A stretch of 6,139 nucleotides of DNA from Methanobacteriota archaeon (lineage in GTDB: Archaea; Thermoplasmatota; Poseidoniia; Poseidoniales; Thalassarchaeaceae). Below, piece after piece: positions 1 to 5,407 of this stretch. The stretch is from assembly GCA_002725475.1 (NCBI GenBank), contig PBPH01000044.1:1-6139 (forward strand), written 5' to 3'. The position numbers and the translations under genes were made by a program. The notes below the pieces were generated by a model. That model was given only the letters and a program-made list of their open reading frames with translations. It was not told the origin of the DNA and ran no database searches. Each line of letters begins with the position of its first letter. The first letter of the stretch is position 1.

Positions 1-1473
1 CAGGAAATGAAGTACCAATATGTTGACGATTTATCACCTTGGCCAAGTTATAACGCAACCAATAACGCAGTACTCACTGAAGAGGGTAGGGAAGGGCCAA
101 TGGTCATTCCAATTAGAGATTGGGCGTTGGAGGAATGGAACGGCCGATATTACGCTGATTACGATTTAGAGGTTGGGAAAAGATACTATTTCAAAACCAC
201 TACAGATTATGAAACATTTCGCGAATTTGAGGTGGAATACGACGATGAAGGTAGTATGTTTGTTGATGATGACAATAGCGAATCATGCTCTGGTGAAGAG
301 GAAATGTCTGAGGAGGAGGGAATCGAAATGCTTGATGAGTTCCTAAGTGAGTTCAGTTCTGTTGCATGGGGGCAGGGCTCAAGTGCAGATTTACGACTTC
401 CAATTCTATCACCTCCTGGAGATGATTATACTGTTTTAGCTATGGCCAAGGTAGGAGAAGCAGAAAATGCAACAATGGTCTCAGCATGGGGTTCAGAAAT
501 CACATTACCAAATCCAGGACCACCTGAAATGGAGAACTTGACTTTATCATTTAGCCCTTCAAATCCATTGCCTAATGACATTGTACAAGTCACTGCAACC
601 GATGAAGGCGGACTACCTGTTGAAGGACTGTCTTTCACCGTTGTGAAAAATAACCAAACCCTAGTGGCTTTGATTTCAAATGATTATGGCCAAGTAGAAT
701 TTGCAATTCCAAATGGCACCATTATAGTTAGAGCATCAGGTGGTAATTACTATCCTGCTGAACTGACCATTATCGTATCTGATTCTGGTTCAACTACGGG
801 CAACGGAACAACCCTTCCCTCTGATACTGATGGGGATGGTGTTGATGATACTGTGGATGAATGCCCCAACACTATGATTGGTGCAACAGTAGACGAATTT
901 GGTTGTGCAATTGTAGTTACGCCATCAGACTCAGATGGAGATGGGGTGAATGACGATGTAGATGAATGCCCAAGCACTCCTGCAGGCACTACAGTTGATT
1001 CGGTAGGATGTGAAATCGATGATGGAACAGATACTCCGATAATGGATGCAGACGGCGATGGAATACAAGATCTCATGGATACGTGCCCGGATACACCCGA
1101 AGGTACTACTGTTGACTTCATCGGTTGCCCAGTAACTGACGTACCTGACGAAACTGATGATACTAACGAAGAAAATACTGGGACTGCAAGTTCAGATGAT
1201 GAACAACCGCTGAGTATGGGCACTATTATTCTAACAATAGTAACTGGACTGTTATTAGCATCAATTGGTGTTGCTACTTTGATTCTCTTTAGGAGGCGTC
1301 AAGATGATGGCTTGAATTTCGAAGAAGATGTTTTGTTCGATTCACCAGAACGCCCTTCCCCCAATGTTACTGGAGAAATGATGGATGGATATGAGGTGAT
1401 TGAATATCCGCAAGGTTCCAACGCATGGTGGTATAGGGATAATGAGACTGGCCACTGGATGGAATGGACTTAG
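1..1473 (+). CDS. Membrane-anchored surface protein with TSP3 calcium-binding repeats (5' end missing)
   Basis: The frame is open to the first base of the window, so the gene starts upstream and the ATG at 7 is probably internal. Residues are numbered from that ATG (488 aa to the TAG). About 76-112 is strongly acidic. About 178-258 is beta-rich and resembles an Ig-like domain. Three thrombospondin type 3 repeats follow at 273-300, 308-335 and 347-374, each of the form DxDGDGxxDxxDxCP...GC, with paired cysteines C286/C300, C321/C335 and C360/C374. Aspartates in such repeats bind Ca2+ in known TSP3 proteins. An acidic Thr/Ser linker leads to one membrane helix (about 404-428), then a basic RRR stop-transfer, then a 57-residue tail ending in a Trp-rich motif (461-488). 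Six N-X-S/T sequons lie outside the membrane, consistent with glycosylation. The layout implies a large ectodomain anchored by its C-terminus. Ligand and role are unknown. It lies 35 nt before the transporter gene and may share its transcript. Confidence 0.85.
   Translation, partial: QEMKYQYVDDLSPWPSYNATNNAVLTEEGREGPMVIPIRDWALEEWNGRYYADYDLEVGKRYYFKTTTDYETFREFEVEYDDEGSMFVDDDNSESCSGEEEMSEEEGIEMLDEFLSEFSSVAWGQGSSADLRLPILSPPGDDYTVLAMAKVGEAENATMVSAWGSEITLPNPGPPEMENLTLSFSPSNPLPNDIVQVTATDEGGLPVEGLSFTVVKNNQTLVALISNDYGQVEFAIPNGTIIVRASGGNYYPAELTIIVSDSGSTTGNGTTLPSDTDGDGVDDTVDECPNTMIGATVDEFGCAIVVTPSDSDGDGVNDDVDECPSTPAGTTVDSVGCEIDDGTDTPIMDADGDGIQDLMDTCPDTPEGTTVDFIGCPVTDVPDETDDTNEENTGTASSDDEQPLSMGTIILTIVTGLLLASIGVATLILFRRRQDDGLNFEEDVLFDSPERPSPNVTGEMMDGYEVIEYPQGSNAWWYRDNETGHWMEWT
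823..1128 (+). repeat. Three TSP3-type coding repeats
   Basis: Three 84-nt coding units lie at 823-906, 928-1011 and 1045-1128, separated by 21 and 33 nt of variable linker. Each encodes 28 residues with an Asp/Gly-rich Ca-binding half and a CP...GC half that probably closes one disulfide. The DNA copies have diverged at many synonymous and non-synonymous positions, although units 1 and 2 still share the stretch encoding VDECP. This is a protein-domain repeat, not a recent DNA duplication. Confidence 0.85.
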
Positions 1474-1477
1474 ATGA

Positions 1478-1487
1478 GATTTTATCC
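1478..1487 (+). promoter_or_regulatory. Possible weak TATA element before the MMPL gene
   Basis: The T-rich stretch GATTTTATCC is centred about 26 bp before the ATG at 1509, the usual distance from an archaeal TATA box to the transcription start. If used, it would give a nearly leaderless transcript. However, the same gene has a Shine-Dalgarno-like GAGGT, which would be unnecessary on such a transcript, and co-transcription with the upstream gene is just as likely. The call is tentative. Confidence 0.2.
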
Positions 1488-1504
1488 ATACCTTACTGAG
1501 GTAT
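1488..1504 (+). promoter_or_regulatory. Shine-Dalgarno site inside a small hairpin
   Basis: ATACCT (1488-1493) and AGGTAT (1499-1504) are perfect inverted repeats around a 5-nt loop. The right arm contains most of GAGGT (1498-1502), which ends 6 nt before the ATG at 1509 and is the best ribosome-binding site for the transporter gene. In RNA the stem would hide that site. A ribosome terminating at the upstream stop codon (1471-1473) would sit close to the stem, so translational coupling is plausible. The repeat could also simply be an operator or chance. Confidence 0.4.
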
Positions 1505-1508
1505 CGAA

Positions 1509-3701
1509 ATGGTGAAAGTAAGTCTTCGCCAAATCATAATAGCAATTATGTTATTGTGCTCTTCAATGCTATTTTTCTTTCCCGCTGAACCTACTATGAG
1601 TACTAGAGTTCTATTCGATGACCCAATTGAAGAAAAAATAGAAAATGAACGTGGAGAGAAAAATCATTCATCAGAACTGATTCTATTATTCCGCCATGAT
1701 GATGGTGACCAATTAACTGATAATTTAAGTCGAGTACAAAGTTTAATCCAACTTGAAAAGGAAGCTATGGATGGCTCCAATTCATCTACATCTTTCGATT
1801 CTGAAAATGTTAGATTACATAGAATAGAATCCCCACTAATGAGGTGGTCTGATGCCTTTGATTCACGGAACCGCTCACTAGAGAATGCGACAAGATGGCT
1901 TGATGTACTACAGCCAAGAATTGAAAATGGATGGTGTGGAGAAGATGCTACTGATGAAGAGAAAACCGCTTTTGAAGCTAGTATGTTGATGTTACCACAG
2001 GACTCTAATTTTGGAGTTGCATGCCCCTCATTCTCTGGTGCATCTGCAAATATTCCTCCTGCTGCAAACGAATTATTGTGGCTGGTATGGCTGGAAAGCG
2101 ATAGCGAAGATACCGATTGGGAAACATTGAAAATTTGGGCGGAAAAAATTAGTGAAGAGACTGAATTTGAGGTGTCACCAGTTGGAATGAATATGTTATT
2201 TCAAAAATCTAAGGAAATGGCTGAAGATGATTTTAGTATAATTCTTCCAATGACACTGATATTACTATCAGTAATTCTTTTCTTTTGGATGAAGGATTTG
2301 TTACTTACTGCAGCCACTCTTGGGGGAGTTACATTGGTAATATGTGCTGAAATTGGTTTTCTTTCATCAATTGGATTTCAATTTTCAATCATTGATGGAA
2401 TTGCCATCCCCATAATCATGGGGGTTGCGGTAGATGGTGCATTCTGGTATTGTAAATCAGATAGAAGTAAAGAAGAGGTGCGAAACATGTTATTTATTGC
2501 AATGATTACAACCATTGCCGCAGTATCATTAGCAATATTTTCTCCAATTCGAGCAAACAGATCTATTGGCTTGATCATGGCAATAGGAATATTTCTTGAT
2601 TGGGTGATTACTCGATTTGTGCTTGAGGATTTTTATCTAAGTAGGCGTTCTTCCAATCAATCAATTTCTGATGAATCTAGAAAAATACACCCTGCTCTTT
2701 CCTGGTTTTGGCCTGCTTCTCTATTGTTGCTTGCATCTATTGCAGTAATTGCACCTACAGGAGTAGAAGTTTTCGATATTGAACAATTACTTCCAGAGGA
2801 TGATACTGGATTTGAACAAATGGATGAACTGAAATCAAAGTATTTGATTGCATCAAGTACGACTGCTTGGATAGCCGTCGATGTGGAAGGTGACTCAACT
2901 GAAGATCTGCAAATGGTTAGAAACCTCCAACAGCAATTAGGTCAGCATCCGAGTGTTCTATCGTTTGATACTGGTCTAATCAAGACGCCAATGGTGATGG
3001 GAATTCCTAATGGAGATACAACAGAGAACACCATTGACCAAGTTGTTGAAATGAGTCAGGGAACAATTATTCTAGATGATGCAAGACTACAAAGTGATGG
3101 AATTACAACAGGAGTTTCAATTGCGGTATTAATTGATGGACAGAATGCAGATGCTGCACTAATATTTGCAGACGATGTTACCGATTTGCTTAATCAAATG
3201 GATGTACAAGGGGGGATTGGTGGCGATTTGCCAACAGGAGCAGGTCTAGCCCGAACCTTTGAAGAGAGTAGACTGAACCAGATTTTATTTGCTGGTTTGG
3301 CAATATTAGTAACTTCCTTAATTGTAACAAGAACACCTTCAAGGTCTGCGAGAATAGCCGTAGGGACTGTAGCAATAGGTCTAGCAGTTGATGGATTAGC
3401 TAGCATTTTTGGGGGGCGTAGCATAAACACCGCTCCAACCGTTCTTTTAGGAATGGGATTTGCAGCCGATTACCTATCACATGCTAGTGCTGAACATATC
3501 CCAACAAAAAATGATACTAAAGCTAGATGGGGTGCTGGAATTACTTCAATTTGTATTTTCTTTTTGCTTGGATTTGCCACCTGGCCCCTTGCAAGAAATT
3601 CCGGTAGATTATTGAGTATCAGTGTCCTATTATCAATTATATTAGCAACATTTCTCTCTCTAACTCATATTTTGAGTTCAAATAACTATGAAGAAGAGTG
3701 A
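1509..3701 (+). CDS. MMPL/RND-superfamily transporter
   Basis: This is a complete 730-residue protein with the duplicated RND fold. One helix (about 8-25) is followed by an outside loop to about 240, then five helices (about 243-260, 264-287, 292-313, 327-345, 352-373). The second half repeats the plan: a helix at about 399-416, a loop to about 588, then helices at about 590-607, 614-633, 639-656, 675-694 and 700-719. TM4 carries GVAVDG (D309) and TM10 carries GFAADY (D654-Y655), at the places where RND proteins hold their proton-relay residues. Family members export lipids, hydrophobic compounds or drugs using the ion gradient; archaeal substrates are mostly unknown. At 730 residues it is shorter than bacterial MmpL3 or AcrB but normal for simple MMPL proteins. 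The ATG at 1509 has GAGGT 6 nt upstream and leads directly into a signal-anchor helix. Both outside loops carry sequons (for example N52, N72, N91). It is probably co-expressed with the upstream surface protein; its substrate cannot be inferred. Confidence 0.85.
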   Translation: MVKVSLRQIIIAIMLLCSSMLFFFPAEPTMSTRVLFDDPIEEKIENERGEKNHSSELILLFRHDDGDQLTDNLSRVQSLIQLEKEAMDGSNSSTSFDSENVRLHRIESPLMRWSDAFDSRNRSLENATRWLDVLQPRIENGWCGEDATDEEKTAFEASMLMLPQDSNFGVACPSFSGASANIPPAANELLWLVWLESDSEDTDWETLKIWAEKISEETEFEVSPVGMNMLFQKSKEMAEDDFSIILPMTLILLSVILFFWMKDLLLTAATLGGVTLVICAEIGFLSSIGFQFSIIDGIAIPIIMGVAVDGAFWYCKSDRSKEEVRNMLFIAMITTIAAVSLAIFSPIRANRSIGLIMAIGIFLDWVITRFVLEDFYLSRRSSNQSISDESRKIHPALSWFWPASLLLLASIAVIAPTGVEVFDIEQLLPEDDTGFEQMDELKSKYLIASSTTAWIAVDVEGDSTEDLQMVRNLQQQLGQHPSVLSFDTGLIKTPMVMGIPNGDTTENTIDQVVEMSQGTIILDDARLQSDGITTGVSIAVLIDGQNADAALIFADDVTDLLNQMDVQGGIGGDLPTGAGLARTFEESRLNQILFAGLAILVTSLIVTRTPSRSARIAVGTVAIGLAVDGLASIFGGRSINTAPTVLLGMGFAADYLSHASAEHIPTKNDTKARWGAGITSICIFFLLGFATWPLARNSGRLLSISVLLSIILATFLSLTHILSSNNYEEE

Positions 3702-3770
3702 TTTAAGAATTAAATCATGAACTATTTTTCATTAATTGACCGAACTCGTCAAGAACCGCCGCCACATGAA

Positions 3771-3774
3771 AGGA
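3771..3774 (+). promoter_or_regulatory. Ribosome-binding site favouring the start at 3780
   Basis: AGGA within GAAAGGA ends 5 nt before the ATG at 3780. The earlier in-frame ATG at 3717 is preceded only by an AT-rich stretch without a purine-rich ribosome-binding site. Together with the family alignment, this favours 3780 as the start. Confidence 0.45.
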
Positions 3775-3779
3775 ATATC

Positions 3780-4373
3780 ATGCACCAACTCTACGCTATA
3801 GTCCTCGCAGCCGGAAATAGCCAGCGCCTAGGACAGCCAAAGGCAATGGTTCCAATAATAATGGATGGTCAAGAAATACCTCTAATCAAATGGATGGTAG
3901 AACGTTTAGAGGCCTCCGGAATTACTCCCATAGTTGTCACCAATCAAGACCTCTTGGTCCCCGTGACTTTTGCAATTCCTGAACGTAGTGTTTTATTGAA
4001 CCCTGCACCAGAGAAAGGAAGGACTGGTACAATACAATGTGGCCTAGCAACGATTATTTCGAAAGCCAAGGGTAAGCGACAATTGAATGTACTAATTGTT
4101 CCAGTAGATAGGCCTGGTTTCTCTAATTCAACTCTTGAAGTGCTACGTCATACCGACTCAACTGCTTGCCCTACAAAGGATGGAAGAGGAGGGCATCCTG
4201 TTTTAATCACCAGTAGTGATGTTGAAAGAATCATGCTTGCAGAACCTGAAACTCCTCTACGTGACCTTATTTCTCCAATGCGAATTAATGTTGCAGACAA
4301 ATATCTTCACCTTAACATTGACACACCTGAAGATCTAGAAAATTTACAACAAATTGCAGAAGAATTACGATAA
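3780..4373 (+). CDS. MocA/MobA-like molybdenum cofactor nucleotidyltransferase
   Basis: This cytosolic enzyme of about 197 residues belongs to the MobA-like NTP transferase family (GT-A-like Rossmann fold). The nucleotide-binding loop at 9-21 is LAAGNSQRLGQPK, with G12, R16 and K21 as the usual key positions. PVDRPG (D110) matches the metal-binding Asp strand. GRGGHP (135-140) matches the GRxGHP motif typical of MocA, and NIDTPED (179-185) is the common C-terminal motif. MocA transfers CMP from CTP to Mo-molybdopterin, giving the MCD cofactor of xanthine dehydrogenase and CO dehydrogenase family enzymes. The GHP motif and the adjacent XdhC gene favour this over the GMP-transferring MobA, but nucleotide choice is inferred. 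An in-frame ATG at 3717 would add 21 residues (Pro/Arg/Glu-rich, ending ERNI). Relatives normally begin a few residues before LAAG, so 3780 is preferred. The gene starts 78 nt after the transporter stop and ends 55 nt before xdhC. Confidence 0.85.
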   Translation: MHQLYAIVLAAGNSQRLGQPKAMVPIIMDGQEIPLIKWMVERLEASGITPIVVTNQDLLVPVTFAIPERSVLLNPAPEKGRTGTIQCGLATIISKAKGKRQLNVLIVPVDRPGFSNSTLEVLRHTDSTACPTKDGRGGHPVLITSSDVERIMLAEPETPLRDLISPMRINVADKYLHLNIDTPEDLENLQQIAEELR

Positions 4374-4404
4374 AAACAGTGAATCTCTCATACCTTAATC
4401 TCAA

Positions 4405-4411
4405 GGAGGGG
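4405..4411 (+). promoter_or_regulatory. Strong Shine-Dalgarno-like sequence at unusual distance from the XdhC start
   Basis: GGAGGGG is a strong match to the 3' end of 16S rRNA but ends 17 nt before the GTG at 4429, farther than the usual 5-9 nt. No ATG, GTG or TTG lies in frame between it and 4429. A weaker GGAA (4421-4424) has normal spacing. Either the spacing is shortened by RNA folding (a 3-bp stem GAG/CTC at 4411-4420 is possible) or the weaker site is used. Confidence 0.35.
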
Positions 4412-4428
4412 AGCCCACTCGGAAGCGT

Positions 4429-5289
4429 GTGACTCACCCCGTTTTAGAATGGACTACCGCGAAATTAGCGAGCGGTAGGAAAGTCGCTATGGCAACTGTG
4501 CTAACTGCAAGCGGTTCTGTACCTGGAAAACCAGGTGCTAGAATTGCACTAACCGACTTAGGTGAAGTTTGTGGAACTGTTGGGGGTGCTGGGCTAGAGA
4601 TGAAGGTCTCTGAAAAACTGGGAAATTTACTACAGGAAAAGAATGGTGGCCATGGTGGTTTTGTCGAAACTTTTCAACTCTACAAGGATGCCAAAGGTCA
4701 AGCGGGCACCCCTCTCGACAGTCTTTGTGGGGGACGGGCAACGCTCTCATTCGAGGTGATTCAACCAATGCCACACATCCTTCTTTGCGGAGGCGGGCAT
4801 TGTGGAAAAGCTATTGCTGATGCCTGTGAATTACTTGACTGGAAACACTCTGTTTTCGATGTCAGAGAAGAGTTTGCAAGTAAGGAACTATATCCAGAGG
4901 CAGAAGAATGGAACAATTGTTCTGCATCTGAATTCATTGAAAATGAAGATGCTACATCTCTAGCACGTTTCTCTGATATCCTGCTTCTTGGCCATCAATG
5001 GTCTGTAGATGAGGAATTGCTGAAGGGTATGCTTTCTGCACAACAATTGAGTCCAGAGAATTGGCGAAGTCGGATTGGAGTTATTGGTTCAAAGAGCAAA
5101 TGGGATGCGTTTTCAAAGTCAGCATTGGAAGATGGAATTGAACAAAAATATCTCGACGAAGTCGATTGCCCTATTGGACTAAATGTAGGGGCTGAAACCC
5201 CCGCTGAAATCGCAATTGCAGTGGTCGGGAAACTCCTTGCTAGAATTAAGTCCCAAGATCCGGAAGAATCATCTTGGAGAGGGCACTGA
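4429..5289 (+). CDS. xdhC: XdhC/CoxI-family molybdenum hydroxylase maturation protein
   Basis: This complete, soluble 286-residue protein has both parts of the family. The N-terminal XdhC_CoxI domain (about 5-110) shows ATVLTASGSVPGKPGA (22-37), GTVGGAGLE (49-57) and LCGGR with C100. The C-terminal Rossmann-like domain (about 115-270) shows GGGHCG (121-126), LGHQWSVDEEL (187-197), IGVIGSKSK (216-224) and CPIGLNVGAETPAEIA (247-262). Members bind the cytidylated molybdenum cofactor and help sulfurate and insert it into xanthine dehydrogenase or related hydroxylases; CoxI has a similar role for CO dehydrogenase. The protein is not itself the oxidoreductase. The start is GTG, the only start-type codon between the upstream in-frame TAA (4396) and the conserved N-terminus. 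It follows the MocA-like gene by 55 nt, the pairing often seen with such enzymes, but no hydroxylase subunit lies in this window. Confidence 0.88.
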   Translation: MTHPVLEWTTAKLASGRKVAMATVLTASGSVPGKPGARIALTDLGEVCGTVGGAGLEMKVSEKLGNLLQEKNGGHGGFVETFQLYKDAKGQAGTPLDSLCGGRATLSFEVIQPMPHILLCGGGHCGKAIADACELLDWKHSVFDVREEFASKELYPEAEEWNNCSASEFIENEDATSLARFSDILLLGHQWSVDEELLKGMLSAQQLSPENWRSRIGVIGSKSKWDAFSKSALEDGIEQKYLDEVDCPIGLNVGAETPAEIAIAVVGKLLARIKSQDPEESSWRGH

Positions 5290-5306
5290 TTAACTAAAAT
5301 TCAAGG

Positions 5307-5311
5307 TTTTT
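5307..5311 (+). terminator. Possible U-tract terminator after xdhC
   Basis: A run of five T residues lies 18 nt after the xdhC stop codon and has no clear upstream hairpin. Euryarchaeal terminators are often simple U-tracts, and the next gene seems to have its own promoter, so termination here is reasonable. The run is short, which keeps confidence low. Confidence 0.25.
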
Positions 5312-5348
5312 ATCAACTTTGGCTAACAATCTAACAGTGTCAAAATCG

Positions 5349-5377
5349 GCTTCTTCACCCGCGCGTGCGTAAGAAGC
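5349..5377. repeat. Inverted repeat with GC-rich centre
   Basis: GCTTCTT (5349-5355) and AAGAAGC (5371-5377) are perfect 7-bp inverted repeats. Inside them CAC (5356-5358) can pair with GTG (5365-5367) around a CCGCGC loop, leaving three bases unpaired on one side. The right arm shares AAGC with the next palindrome. It lies upstream of the FG-GAP gene promoter and could be a regulator site, or a terminator-like stem without a T-run. Confidence 0.4.
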
Positions 5378-5390
5378 GATATAATCGCTT
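5374..5390 (+). promoter_or_regulatory. Palindromic TATA-box promoter of the FG-GAP gene
   Basis: The TATAAT at 5380-5385 is centred about 26 bp before the ATG at 5408, matching the distance from an archaeal TATA box to the transcription start. No Shine-Dalgarno site precedes that ATG, so a leaderless transcript starting at or next to the A is the simplest reading. The element sits in a perfect palindrome, AAGCGAT-ATA-ATCGCTT (7-bp arms, 3-nt centre). A dimeric repressor bound there would block TBP access, but that is inference. Confidence 0.5.
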
Positions 5391-5407
5391 GAATCAGACC
5401 ATGTACT

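Noticed and set aside
426..638. Minus-strand open frame of 70 codons
   Set aside because: It lies fully inside the surface-protein gene, shows no recognisable motif, and the forward frame has good protein character.
823..1128. Regular repeats resembling a CRISPR or satellite array
   Set aside because: The units keep the reading frame, differ at many bases and encode TSP3 domains; spacing follows protein linkers of unequal length.
750..1223. A 157-codon minus-strand open frame rich in Ser, Pro and Val
   Set aside because: It is the antisense of the Asp/Gly/Thr-rich TSP3 region, where GAT and ACT codons read backwards as Ser and Ile/Val without stops. It has no domain character, and the forward frame is clearly coding.
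3190..3430. Two overlapping minus-strand frames of 61 and 78 codons
   Set aside because: Both are opposite the second half of the MMPL gene, whose helices and loop explain the sequence.
3700..3719. AT-rich stretch as a TATA promoter for the MocA-like gene
   Set aside because: TTTAAG and AATTAAAT look TATA-like but do not lie about 26 bp before either candidate start. Being AT-rich alone is weak evidence in this genome.
4538..4774. Minus-strand frame of 78 codons rich in His, Pro and Arg
   Set aside because: It is antisense to the conserved N-terminal XdhC domain, and its composition looks like a shadow frame.
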